The notes beneath the pieces were generated by a model, which searched no databases, had not been told where the DNA came from, and saw only the letters and a program-made list of their open reading frames with translations. A DNA stretch of 43,485 nucleotides from positions 1 to 43,485 of the forward strand of contig CAMWLE010000021.1 in NCBI GenBank assembly GCA_947175015.1, read 5' to 3'. A program made the translations under genes and the position numbers. The stretch comes from an uncultured bacterium (GTDB lineage: Bacteria > Bacillota > Clostridia > Lachnospirales > Lachnospiraceae). The number at the start of each line of letters is the position of its first letter. Position 1 is the stretch's first letter. This document shows, one piece after another, positions 35,516 through 43,485 of the stretch.

Positions 35516-37492
35516 TTATTCCTCCACATGCAAAAACTTTTCCCTCCTGCTGCCGACATTCAAGAAAGCTTTATGCCTGTCATCATAAATATAGTCATCT
35601 ATTACTTCACTGATTCGATATGCCTCCCTCCATTTTGGCCGAAATCGTTTCTGCATTTCAATATCGCCTGATGAAATCTCATAAGAATTCCATGCAATTC
35701 GATAAAACATGGTTGGCAGACAACGAATTTGGGAAGATTCCAATGATACCCTGACAGCAGCATCCTCCGCTTGCAATGCCTTCTCTTGAACCCCCATATC
35801 TGCCAGCAAATTCTCATAAGCACATATTATCATATCATAGCCTGTGCACTTGACTCCTGTTCTGTCCTCCTGTTTTTTCATAGAACACAGCACTGCCTCA
35901 AACCACGCCTTTGCCTCATCCAACTTTCCCAACTTATGACACAGGATGGCTATATTACCAACAATCACGATCTCCTCCTGCCGGAAACCCCAATTCCCCA
36001 TGTTCTTCTCATTCATCTCCGGTATGGTACAATTCAATGCTTTGAATAACATTTTCAGGCTCTCTTCCAAGGCATGATCCTTCTTCTTTTTAAGCAACGC
36101 CTCCCATAATAATAATTCCTGTTTCACTTTTGGGTATCTGGTATCCACCATTCTGCGAAATCTCCTAATTTCCCATTCCGCCTCTTCCCACTTGCCGAAT
36201 CCTATCAAGTCAGAAATCTGTTGTCTCAATTCCAGTACTTCCACCGAATCCGTTTCCAATATGGTAACTCCCCATCCTTCGTACTTCCCATATTGCTTTA
36301 TCAATCTTCGATAGTTTTCAGTGGAGGGCCTATGTATCCCCTGCTCTATCTTAGCCAGATGCCGCTGCGTGACAATCTGCCCTTCTTTGTCAATGATTGC
36401 CTTTGCACGTGATTTTCCATGGAACATACGCAACATTTCCAGCGACACCCCCATTTCCCTTGTGCGATTCATATCAATACTCTGCCACATCCTATATCCC
36501 GGGCAGTCATACATTTCATAAATCCGCCGAAAAGTTTGGGCAAATTTTGCCGCCTGCTTCAGATATTCTGCTGATTTCTCATCCTGTATCGGAATATTGC
36601 CCAGGGAATCCAACAAAGGCAACAAATAACGCTGACTCTGGTTCCGGCGCAGCAGTTCCAGTGCTTCCTGGCCCATTTTATAAGCTGCATCCACATCCTT
36701 CCTCCGCAATGCCAGTTCTATCCCCAGCACTGCCGCCTGCGGTTTGATAAGCACTTCCATCCGCTCTTTCCATTGCCGCATCCCAGGATATTCCCATACC
36801 TCCTGCTGCAGCTTCCATGCCGCATCAACCTCACCGCGAAGCGCCTGCACGCCTCCTACCAACAGAAGCGCTTCCAACTCCGATGGCGCCAGCCACAATT
36901 TTTCCAATCCGTTTTCCCAATCGGTGGGAATCGTACATGCAGCTGCCCTTTCTGCCATCTTAAGAAGTTCATCGCTTCCTGAACCCTCAGCCCCCCCGAA
37001 CAAATCTTCGTTCCATGAATTTCCACACGATATCATCAATATCACTTCTGCTTTCAGTAGAAATTGCTCCTCAAATGTTTCCCGCTTTTGATACTTTTGC
37101 CGATACTCCTGAATTCTGTCCTTTGCATCCTGAGGCTTTTCCGGAACCAATCGGCAGATATCCTCCCGGCTCCGCCATCGCTCTAATTCTTTGCTAAAAA
37201 CCACTGTCTCGAAATAATCCGTACTGATCCCCATTCGATGCATGAGCATATCCCCCATGGTCTTGCTCCATCCGATCTGACCTTCTTCCAAATCCCGCAA
37301 CGTTGCCCTGCTTAAAAGCCCCTTGGATAATTTATCCTGAGAAACCCCTCTTCCCATTCGTTCCTTTTTCAATATCTGATTACATTCCTTATTACACCCC
37401 TTCTTATATTCCTGCGCAAATTTCGTTATATATCCTTCGGACCATTCTTGAAAACATTCCATCAGGCCACCTGTTTGCCACTCCTCTGTCAT
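35516..37492 (-). CDS. Large helix-turn-helix regulator with two HTH segments and helical repeats
   Basis: The 658-residue protein has an XRE-like HTH near residues 40-95 (KKERMGRGVSQDKLSKGLLSRATLRDLEEG) in two frames of the motif, followed by a long helical region of TPR-like character, a second HTH-like segment near residues 350-400 (GQIVTQRHLAKIEQGIHRPS), and a further helical C-terminus. This is reminiscent of peptide-sensing regulators of the Rgg/PlcR kind, but two HTH segments in one chain is unusual. It lies 77 bases upstream of the exporter pair and points the same way, so it likely controls them. Start 37492 has an imperfect site; an ATG ten codons later has AGGTGG just before it. 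Confidence 0.8.
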   Translation of the reverse strand: MTEEWQTGGLMECFQEWSEGYITKFAQEYKKGCNKECNQILKKERMGRGVSQDKLSKGLLSRATLRDLEEGQIGWSKTMGDMLMHRMGISTDYFETVVFSKELERWRSREDICRLVPEKPQDAKDRIQEYRQKYQKRETFEEQFLLKAEVILMISCGNSWNEDLFGGAEGSGSDELLKMAERAAACTIPTDWENGLEKLWLAPSELEALLLVGGVQALRGEVDAAWKLQQEVWEYPGMRQWKERMEVLIKPQAAVLGIELALRRKDVDAAYKMGQEALELLRRNQSQRYLLPLLDSLGNIPIQDEKSAEYLKQAAKFAQTFRRIYEMYDCPGYRMWQSIDMNRTREMGVSLEMLRMFHGKSRAKAIIDKEGQIVTQRHLAKIEQGIHRPSTENYRRLIKQYGKYEGWGVTILETDSVEVLELRQQISDLIGFGKWEEAEWEIRRFRRMVDTRYPKVKQELLLWEALLKKKKDHALEESLKMLFKALNCTIPEMNEKNMGNWGFRQEEIVIVGNIAILCHKLGKLDEAKAWFEAVLCSMKKQEDRTGVKCTGYDMIICAYENLLADMGVQEKALQAEDAAVRVSLESSQIRCLPTMFYRIAWNSYEISSGDIEMQKRFRPKWREAYRISEVIDDYIYDDRHKAFLNVGSRREKFLHVEE

Positions 37493-37978
37493 TCCCCTGT
37501 CATTCTCCTTTTATCCTCTTTTGTATTTTTCTTCCCCTTTTATTTCCTTATGCCGTTTATAAAGCATGCACAGAATCTTCATTATAAGGCAATCCCCAAA
37601 ACCAGACCCACTTTTATCCGAAATCAGCCAGAACACAAAGTTCCCGTTCTCAGATATTCCCTTTTCATAGTTTCATTCTAAATGATTTTAAGCAGAAATG
37701 GTAGCGCATAAAGAGAAACTTTTTTGTTTCCATTTATGTTAAGTTATTATCCCCCGAACAGGAACCTGTGCTTTTCTTCTCTCTAATAGCAACTGATTTC
37801 CTTAACTGCTTCGCTGGCTATGAGCATACTTATTTTGCAAAACGCCAAAACCGGACAGAATGCAATGCACTCCATCCGGTCTCAGGAATTCCCCTTTTTC
37901 ATTTTTATTACACAAAATCTTCTGGAAAATGTGAAACACATATAAGAATTGTCTATCTCTCTTTGATTTGGTTTATTC
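37493..37978. other. 486-base intergenic region upstream of the regulator
   Basis: AT-rich. It contains the terminator of the upstream gene (37850-37880) and a TATAAT on the minus strand (37581-37586) that could be the regulator's -10, though without a good -35. A 22-codon minus-strand frame starting METKKFLFM near 37738 has no ribosome site. No convincing peptide gene was found. Confidence 0.5.
37850..37880 (-). terminator. Rho-independent terminator
   Basis: On the minus strand a 13-pair stem (three G-T wobbles) with a 5-base loop is followed by TTTTGGCGTTTTG, about 100 bases after the gene that ends at 37979. Confidence 0.8.
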
Positions 37979-39028
37979 TTATTCTAATCTGATATTTTGC
38001 ACATCATATCCCACATTATGCAATGTAATTGCACACCAAAACAATATATCACAATACATACTATTTTTATTTTTCCAGCTATCTTCTATTGACAATATAT
38101 CCTTAAATCTTTTCAAACTCAAATCAGTTTGCGAATGTATAATATCTTGAGTAATCAATAATTGATAAAGATAATCATAAGCTGTTTTCAATTCCGGAAC
38201 GTCAAAAACAACACCTATCTGTGACAATTTATATAAGCTCCGCAACCACCAAACCAACGCATAGGAATCCTGTTTCATATCAGCAATATCAAAATTAGAT
38301 ATTTTCCAATCAAAATTAAACGGACCAACAAAATGTGAATTTGATTTAAACGTTATATGCTCTTCGGCTTTCATCATTATTTTCATGCAATGACACAATG
38401 AGCTTTTTAACAATTCCAAATTTTCAGGATTTCTCCATTGTTCAGTAATGCTTAACAAATTTAAATGATTTGCACCTGGGAAATGTGCATCTTGCGTGTA
38501 ATATCTAATTCCTTTGCTATTAACAATCGAAAAATCATCAATTGTTTTATACGATAAAGAATCCCGCAAATACTGAAGGGATATATTAATTTGATTACGT
38601 ACAATTATGTTGTTTTCAGCACCAAGTTCAGCCAAAACTCCTGCTTTAACCGCTTCATTACCTCCGCGTCCGCCTTTATCAAGAGCACTTCCGCCTCTAA
38701 ACGTAGTTCTATACGGTTTATCTTCCCCAGCACTAAGCAATGCCTCAATAGCCTTCTTCATTGCAGGATGATCTTTTTCAACCCCCCGGTTTATTAGATA
38801 GGAAATACTGGAATCTATTCCCTTTCCTCTTCCACCATGTAACTCGTCTCCAAACCAGCCATCCTCATGTTGATTATCAAGAAGCTTACGCACTTGATAT
38901 TTACATAGAATTTCCTTTTGAATAGAATACATTTCATCACTATGTATATCGTCATTCAGTATATCTCGCCTTGTACGATATTTAACGCTGCTCCCGCCGT
39001 TTTCTAATAAAAAATCTAAGATAAGCAT
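37979..39028 (-). CDS. Uncharacterised protein, family A (most divergent of three paralogues)
   Basis: I do not recognise the 349-residue protein. Its N-terminus (LDFLLENGGSSVKYRTRRDIL) matches two genes upstream, and it has DGWFGDELHGG where they have N-G-W-x-G-x-G-F-H-G. Later segments are helical, with pairs such as SYLINRGVEKDHPAMKKAIEALL that resemble the helix pairs of alpha/alpha-toroid proteins (prenyltransferase or terpene-cyclase fold). There is no DxDD or QW motif, so cyclase activity is not claimed. No signal peptide or membrane helix. A GAGGA site precedes the ATG by ten bases. Confidence 0.7.
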   Translation of the reverse strand: MLILDFLLENGGSSVKYRTRRDILNDDIHSDEMYSIQKEILCKYQVRKLLDNQHEDGWFGDELHGGRGKGIDSSISYLINRGVEKDHPAMKKAIEALLSAGEDKPYRTTFRGGSALDKGGRGGNEAVKAGVLAELGAENNIIVRNQINISLQYLRDSLSYKTIDDFSIVNSKGIRYYTQDAHFPGANHLNLLSITEQWRNPENLELLKSSLCHCMKIMMKAEEHITFKSNSHFVGPFNFDWKISNFDIADMKQDSYALVWWLRSLYKLSQIGVVFDVPELKTAYDYLYQLLITQDIIHSQTDLSLKRFKDILSIEDSWKNKNSMYCDILFWCAITLHNVGYDVQNIRLE

Positions 39029-39068
39029 ATTTACTTTTCCTCACTATTATTTTTGCAGTCCATTCTTA

Positions 39069-39190
39069 TTACACTATCGGATGCTGCCGGCATTCACTGT
39101 AATAGGCTTTGGGAATCTTAAGTCCGCCGACAAGGAAGAATTTTTCATCCGCCACATAGTCGGGAATTTCTCCAATGTGCCTTTGGGCAT
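39069..39190 (-). pseudogene. Possible short coding remnant
   Basis: Between two of the paralogues, a minus-strand frame reads IGEIPDYVADEKFFLV and GGLKIPKAYYSECRQ before a TAA at 39069-39071. It has no start codon, and a frame of ~40 codons can be chance. It looks like the C-terminal end of an unknown protein. Confidence 0.25.
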
Positions 39191-39214
39191 ATTACACTTC
39201 CACATTCTTCAATC

Positions 39215-40279
39215 CTACATGATCCCCGCGTAATGAATAATCAGCAATACCCTGAAAGTAACATCACATTGCCTGCGAATCTGTGCCCTCCAATCCGTCT
39301 CCAATTGTGCCCCAAAATACGGCGACCATCCTCTGAACTCTCCATCGTACATTGCAACAGAACAGCATCCGTCCGAATTGATATTGTCAAGAATAAATTC
39401 CACCTCTTCCCTAAGCTCCGGCAAATGAGGATACAAGCCACAGCGCGATAACCATTCTACTTTTTCCAGATTTGTTCTGCGTACCCCATCGCTTGCATGA
39501 CCGTTCAGGCCGTCCCCTGAGATAGAGTAGCCCTCATTCAGCAGCCATCCCGGTCCCACGGCATGATTGCCCACCCAACATCTCACAGGGGTATTTATGA
39601 TTTCCTCCCTGTCTGTTCGCATCAGCCTCCGAAAAGCCTCTGCAAGCATGGCAACATTCTCTTCATTTTTCCATTGTTCTGCCGTAAATGTCAGTATTTC
39701 AAGGTGATACCTGCATGGCCATCTTTCATTTTTGTTAAACAGCCTGCCCTTTTTTACAGGACGGGAAACATCCCATATAGAATCCACCTGCGTCACCCTC
39801 TGAAAGGATTCCAGGGAAAGCCTGATTTGCGGCGAGATATCTATGACATCATCATAATGAGCCCTTGCAATGCAGGCGCATCTGACAATATTTGGGCCTT
39901 GTGCCGGAACTTCAAATTCACTCCAGTATTCTCCTTTGGTTCCATAACACCTATCCGTTAATTTGGTAGTAGCATACGCGTCCATGGCTCTGTCCAAAAG
40001 CTCTGTTCCCTTTAATCCCTTCTCCCCCATATATTTCGTGCCTACTTCCTGGTTGTCATATTGACCGGCATCTTTGCTGCTTCCGTGAAATCCCAAGCCT
40101 ATCCAGCCGTTTGCCAATTGTTTCTCTCCAATCAGCCTGATAATCTTTTCTTCCAATATTTGTTCCTGTAATTGCGTTTCTTCCTGCTTGGTAATATTTC
40201 TCAGAATTTCTTTTTTTACTCTCAGCTTAATCGAAGGATTCGCATTATCCAATAAAAAATCTATCATTTTTTGCTTCAT
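39215..40279 (-). CDS. Uncharacterised protein, family A (paralogue 2)
   Basis: The 354-residue protein is not recognised, but is clearly homologous to the gene at 41143-42195: MIDFLLDNANPSIKLRVKKEIL, NGWIGLGFHGSSKDAG, NQEVGTKYMGEKG, RCACIARAHYDDVIDI, SFQRV, WPCRYHLEIL, RLMRTDR, and F-R-V-L-L-I-I-H-Y-A near the end. The helix pairs and the G-x-H-G segment suggest an alpha/alpha toroid, which is inference. Conserved Cys-x-Cys, the YDDVIDI aspartates and the W-P-C motif are candidate functional residues. Start 40279 is chosen over 40363 because it gives the same M-x-x-K-M-I-D N-terminus as the paralogue. Confidence 0.7.
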   Translation of the reverse strand: MKQKMIDFLLDNANPSIKLRVKKEILRNITKQEETQLQEQILEEKIIRLIGEKQLANGWIGLGFHGSSKDAGQYDNQEVGTKYMGEKGLKGTELLDRAMDAYATTKLTDRCYGTKGEYWSEFEVPAQGPNIVRCACIARAHYDDVIDISPQIRLSLESFQRVTQVDSIWDVSRPVKKGRLFNKNERWPCRYHLEILTFTAEQWKNEENVAMLAEAFRRLMRTDREEIINTPVRCWVGNHAVGPGWLLNEGYSISGDGLNGHASDGVRRTNLEKVEWLSRCGLYPHLPELREEVEFILDNINSDGCCSVAMYDGEFRGWSPYFGAQLETDWRAQIRRQCDVTFRVLLIIHYAGIM

Positions 40280-40480
40280 AGCCGAATTGCTTTTCCTTTC
40301 ATCTGCAAGATTTTTATAAAGCCCCCGTTTCCCATTTCTCTTTCCTTCCCTCCGTCCAACCATTTCCCTGATCTACTCTTTTTTTGATATTCCAATGAAA
40401 AAGGAAACTCCTTCCCCCATATGCCTGCAATATAATTCATCCGGCGGAAAATTCGTAGTTATTGAGAAAAAGTCATAGTT

Positions 40481-40924
40481 TTAAGGGGCACTAATTGCGT
40501 TCCGAATGGATAAACATACTTCATCCCAATCACCTTCACCAGACTTTATGTGTATATCATATTTCACAGAATCAAAGCATCCGTGTTTTCTATCCAGCAT
40601 GGCCGCTACCGGAACTGGTAAATTTCCATGCATACGTTGCGCAAATCTCTCTTTAATTGTATCCAATTCCGCTGTGACAAGAATTCTAAATGCCTTTTCC
40701 GGCAGCATATCTAAATGTTCTTTTTCAGAAATTACATAGATAATATGTAAATCAGATGTTGCCTCACTCATTTTCTTCTGAAAAATTTTCTTCGCCATGC
40801 TTTCATTCTTCGCAAGGCGCATATAATCTTTGCCAGTATAAACTTCAGCGTTAAACAAATTCTTCAGCTTTTCAGCAAGCGTAGATTTACCTGTACAGCT
40901 TTCACCTATAATTCCAATTACCAT
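40481..40924 (-). CDS. Small P-loop NTPase, nucleotide-kinase-like
   Basis: The 147-residue protein begins MVIGIIGESCTGKSTL, with a complete Walker A (GESCTGKS, residues 7-14). A short central part gives LHIIYVISEKEH and an RILVTAELDTIKERFAQRM helix that resembles the LID region of adenylate or cytidylate kinase-like proteins. It is shorter than true nucleoside monophosphate kinases. AGGAGG lies eight bases before the ATG. It sits between two family A genes in the same direction. The substrate is unknown. Confidence 0.75.
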   Translation of the reverse strand: MVIGIIGESCTGKSTLAEKLKNLFNAEVYTGKDYMRLAKNESMAKKIFQKKMSEATSDLHIIYVISEKEHLDMLPEKAFRILVTAELDTIKERFAQRMHGNLPVPVAAMLDRKHGCFDSVKYDIHIKSGEGDWDEVCLSIRNAISAP

Positions 40925-40966
40925 CTTATCTTCCTCCTATCTAACAAAAAACTTCTATTACATTTC

Positions 40967-40982
40967 GATTATCCTGATAATC
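40967..40982. promoter_or_regulatory. Perfect 7-bp palindrome upstream of the P-loop gene
   Basis: GATTATC and GATAATC are separated by two bases, about 45 bases before the kinase-like start. It could be an operator; there is no direct support. Confidence 0.3.
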
Positions 40983-41142
40983 AATTTCCAAATAATCTCC
41001 TGACACCAAACTGTACTTCTAATAATAGATTTGTTTTCCCGGCTCTATTTATTTTTCTTAATTCCGCGGTGTCCGTGATGAATACATTTCCCTTAAAATT
41101 GCCGCAGGCAAACAAGTATCCCACTTTCCAGAAGATTCCGTT
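40981..41142 (-). other. 53-codon open frame directly after the family A stop
   Basis: After the TGA of the gene at 41143, the same frame stays open for 53 codons to a TGA at 40981-40983. The text is protein-like (GYLFACGNFKGNVFITD, then ELRKINRAG). It has no start or ribosome site, and other frames are also partly open. It may be a remnant, a longer ancestral C-terminus, or chance. Confidence 0.25.
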
Positions 41143-42195
41143 TCACTTCTTTGAATAATACATGATCAGCAAAGCTCTAAAAGTGATGTCGCAGAATCTT
41201 CGTGTTGAAGTTTTCCAATCAATTTCTAACTGCTGGCCGCCATAGGTACTGAATCCTTTTAACTGGTTCTCTGCAATCGGCGCCATGCAAATTCCGTCTC
41301 CGCTGACTGCATCCTGCAGAATTTCCACTTCACGCTGCAGCGGTTCAAGATACGGTGCAAGTCCGCATCGACATAGCCATTCCACTCTGTCAAAATAAGT
41401 ATAGTGCATTCCGTTTTCGTCATAACCAAGCTGATATCCTTCTTTGAAACAACCAAGTGTCCCAAGCACATATCCGACCCAGGAATCACCGCCGACCTGT
41501 TTTTCGGGGCGATCTGTTCTCATCAGCTTTTTAAATGATTCGGCAAGCATTTTTCTATTTTCTTCCGTTTTCCAAGAATTTGTATGCGCGAGAATATCAA
41601 GATGATAATAGCAGGGCCACTTTTCATAATCATTGAATACGCGTTTTTCCTTGCCTCCGCTCTTCCTCAATCTTGTTATGTCTAATGCTGAATCCACTTC
41701 AAGCACACGCTGAAATGAGTCAAGCGCTAACTGTATCTGCGGTTTTATATCAATAACATCATCGTAGCCGGAACGGGCAATACAGGCACAACGGATAATA
41801 TTTTGACCGTTTGCGGCAAATCGAAACTCATCAAAATATTTGCCTTTTGTGCAGTAACAAAGATCAGTCAGGTTCGTTGTAACAAATGCTTCCATAGCCC
41901 TTTTCAATACCGGAGTGTCTTTATACACCAGCTTTTCACCAAGATATTTTGTTCCGACTTCCTGATTTTCAAATGGTCCTGCATTTTTGTTTGGTCCGTG
42001 AAAACCGTTGCCAAGCCACCCGTTTTCCTTTTGGCAGGCTATGATAGATCTTATAATCGGTTCTTCCAGGATTTTTGCCTGTAATTGATCCTTCTCCTCA
42101 ACAGATAATTCCTGATGCATAACCTCCGTTTTCACACGGTACTGAATAGATGGATTCGCATGAAGCAGTAAATAATCAATCATTTTCGCTCTCAT
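41143..42195 (-). CDS. Uncharacterised protein, family A (paralogue 3)
   Basis: The 350-residue protein is the closest relative of the gene at 39215-40279. Shared blocks are MIDYLLLHANPSIQYRVKTE, NGWLGNGFHGPNKNAG, NQEVGTKYLGEK, IIRCACIARSGYDDVIDI, SFQRV, WPCYYHLDILAHT, KLMRTDR, WVG and FRALLIMYY. No signal peptide or membrane helix. Start 42195 is chosen over 42261 to match its paralogue; AGAGAG lies about eight bases upstream, and an ATG four codons further in is also possible. It is the first gene of the minus-strand run that leads to the kinase-like gene and the other paralogues. Confidence 0.7.
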   Translation of the reverse strand: MRAKMIDYLLLHANPSIQYRVKTEVMHQELSVEEKDQLQAKILEEPIIRSIIACQKENGWLGNGFHGPNKNAGPFENQEVGTKYLGEKLVYKDTPVLKRAMEAFVTTNLTDLCYCTKGKYFDEFRFAANGQNIIRCACIARSGYDDVIDIKPQIQLALDSFQRVLEVDSALDITRLRKSGGKEKRVFNDYEKWPCYYHLDILAHTNSWKTEENRKMLAESFKKLMRTDRPEKQVGGDSWVGYVLGTLGCFKEGYQLGYDENGMHYTYFDRVEWLCRCGLAPYLEPLQREVEILQDAVSGDGICMAPIAENQLKGFSTYGGQQLEIDWKTSTRRFCDITFRALLIMYYSKK

Positions 42196-42424
42196 ATACT
42201 TTACTCTCTTTCCGAAATCATTAGATACATCATACCATATTTGGCACACAAACTGTATCATTTTTTCATATATTATACTGTCTGTTTCATCAACTGGATT
42301 GGCGGTTGCGTTATAATAGATATTTCAATGTATACGAAACAGGTGAAATATGAATCGCCTTACGGCTGCGAATGCTGAACAGCAACACCTTACATAAGCG
42401 CATGCGTCTCAGCGGATAAAATAG

Positions 42425-42453
42425 TTGACAAACCGGCAAGAGTAATCTATACT
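42425..42453 (+). promoter_or_regulatory. Consensus SigA promoter of the Rpn-like gene
   Basis: Perfect TTGACA (42425-42430), 17-base spacer, TATACT (42448-42453). A 6-bp inverted repeat (TACTGA/TCAGTA, 42450-42466) overlaps the -10 and start point and may be an operator. The leader is about 125 bases. Confidence 0.8.
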
Positions 42454-42493
42454 GATTTTATCAGTAAGTTCGTGAAGCAGTGCATATCGCACA

Positions 42494-42513
42494 TTCGGGC
42501 AGTTTCTGCCGAA
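42494..42513 (+). other. Leader stem-loop before the Rpn-like gene
   Basis: TTCGGGCAG pairs with CTGCCGAA (one bulged G) around a TTT loop, then AAATTTTC follows. It may act as a leaky attenuator or mRNA-stabilising hairpin. Confidence 0.4.
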
Positions 42514-42586
42514 ATTTTCACATGATGGCAGGTACAGGGTTGTCCGAAAGGATCCCTGCTGACAATTTCAGAAAGGGAGAATGCGT

Positions 42587-43485
42587 ATGAAGACCAGAAT
42601 ATTGAACTTCCCACCCAAAGGACAGCGGTTTCACCGCAGAATGAAACGTTTTTTCAGCAACCGTAAGATAAAGGACAGATTGTTCTGTTATATTTTTGAA
42701 AAGGACCGCCAAGCGCTGCTTCAGCTCTATAATGCCTTGAATGGCACAGATTACCAGGATGAGCACGCGATGCGGATTGTCACCCTTAAGAATGTGGTGT
42801 ATATGTCTATGAACAATGATACGGCATTTATATTGGCGGGAACGATGAACCTGTATGAGCACCAAAGTACGGACTGCCCCAACATGCCCCTGAGGTTCCT
42901 GCTGTACCTGGCGGCTGAATTTGAGGCGCTTGTGGAGGGAATGGATGTAAACTTATATGGGAAATCGCTGATTAAGCTCCCTGCACCCCGGTGTATTGTA
43001 TTTTACAACGGCGACGGTGCGGTTCCGGATGAACAATATCTGTGTCTGGCAGACGCCTTCGCAGATGAACAGGGTAACAGACGGGAATCCTGCCTGGAAC
43101 TGACAGTCCGGGTATTGAACATCAATAGCGGACATAATAAAGGATTAATGGACGGGTGCAGGCGGCTGGAGGAATATTCCCTTTTTGTGGCGAAGATCAG
43201 AGAATTGCTGCAAAACGGCTATTCCGCGGAACGGTCGGTGGATATTGCGGTAACATATTGTATCAGGCAGGGAATTATGGCAGATATCTTAATTCCTTTT
43301 CGTGCGGAGGTGAAAAAAATGCTGTTGACAGAGTATGACGAAAAGAAAACCATGAGATTGTTCCGTAAGGAGGCAAAGGAAGAAGGGCGAAAAGAAGGTA
43401 TCAAAGAAGGACAATACAACCTGATAGCTACAATGCTTCAAAATGGTGTCTCAGCCGAGCATATTTCAGAAATAACCAATTTGCC
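42587..43485 (+). CDS. Rpn / PD-(D/E)XK transposase-like family protein, 3' end outside window
   Basis: This frame is open to the right edge. The 299 residues seen belong to the Rpn-type/PD-(D/E)XK family abundant in Lachnospiraceae. Landmarks are KDRLFCYIFEKDRQALLQLY, then YMSMNNDTAFIL, HQSTDCPNMPLR, IKLPAPRCIVFYNG, ELTVRVLNINSGHN and the LLTEYDEKKTMRLF segment that precedes a charged Lys/Glu-rich helix. Nuclease-core candidates are the Asp in MNNDTAF and the strand around EHQST; the exact E-x-K is not obvious, so activity is uncertain. Start 42587 is used because AAAGGGAG is seven bases upstream; the in-frame ATG two codons earlier is too close. Relatives can act in recombination, but many are single-copy and of unknown role. 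Confidence 0.8.
   Translation, partial: MKTRILNFPPKGQRFHRRMKRFFSNRKIKDRLFCYIFEKDRQALLQLYNALNGTDYQDEHAMRIVTLKNVVYMSMNNDTAFILAGTMNLYEHQSTDCPNMPLRFLLYLAAEFEALVEGMDVNLYGKSLIKLPAPRCIVFYNGDGAVPDEQYLCLADAFADEQGNRRESCLELTVRVLNINSGHNKGLMDGCRRLEEYSLFVAKIRELLQNGYSAERSVDIAVTYCIRQGIMADILIPFRAEVKKMLLTEYDEKKTMRLFRKEAKEEGRKEGIKEGQYNLIATMLQNGVSAEHISEITNL

Larger units (their letters stand above)
42196..42586. other. Divergent control region between family A and the Rpn-like gene
   Basis: Holds a consensus promoter toward the right (42425-42453), an overlapping inverted repeat (42450-42466), a hairpin in the leader (42494-42513) and a lone TATAAT at 42312-42317. A 15-codon frame at 42350-42397 (MNRLTAANAEQQHLT) has an AGGTG site and could be a small peptide, though chance is as likely. 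Confidence 0.5.

Noticed and set aside
37670..37740. 22-residue peptide frame (METKKFLFM...) as a signalling peptide for the regulator
   Set aside because: No ribosome site or signal sequence, and basic residues throughout; the evidence is not better than chance.
42587..43485. Insertion sequence at the right edge
   Set aside because: The gene family is sometimes labelled transposase, but I see no terminal inverted repeats or target duplication in the visible part.

Overview
The window looks like a chromosomal segment of a Gram-positive Clostridia member, most likely Lachnospiraceae. The support is AGGAGG-type ribosome binding sites, an archaeal-style short prolyl-tRNA synthetase with a Cys-rich tail, YitT, DUF1576 and DUF4317 proteins, a BlaR1-like M56 peptidase, and several AAA-ATPase-like/PD-(D/E)XK and Rpn-type proteins. 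Species cannot be told from sequence alone.

Region 1 (1-2370) holds the 3' part of an M56/BlaR1-type membrane metallopeptidase with a strong terminator. Region 2 (2590-15430, all minus strand) is a large tellurite/stress (ter) locus. In transcription order it reads: SHOCT-like coiled-coil protein, YceG-like/trypsin-like protease fusion, rhomboid protease, YceG-like protein, TelA, TerD, TerD, TerA-like, TerD, PMCA-type Ca2+ P-ATPase. The TerD proteins keep acidic motifs of the family's calcium sites and the last gene is a calcium pump, so the locus reads as a calcium-linked envelope stress system with an unusual proteolytic arm.

Region 3 (15590-30980) is mixed housekeeping and accessory: an AAA-ATPase-like/PD-(D/E)XK protein, manC-manA (GDP-mannose supply), yitT with an overlapping thioredoxin that has a CMPC active site, trmB, a D,D-carboxypeptidase with a poly-arginine tail, a DEDDh exonuclease, an esterase, proS, a DUF1576 membrane protein, a deletion-inactivated paralogue of the PD-(D/E)XK protein, and a short DUF4317 protein.

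Region 4 (30980-42260, minus strand) is accessory DNA. It has a decayed ABC-transporter fragment, two adjacent full ABC exporters, a large regulator with two HTH segments, three members of an unrecognised protein family that I suspect is alpha/alpha-toroid-like, and a small P-loop kinase-like protein between two of them. This is the least explained part of the window and, with the YceG-protease fusion in the ter locus, the best candidate for something undescribed.

Region 5 (42262-43485) carries a consensus promoter and the start of an Rpn/PD-(D/E)XK-family gene that runs off the window. I saw no tRNA, rRNA, CRISPR array or insertion sequence. Promoter and terminator calls are by eye.
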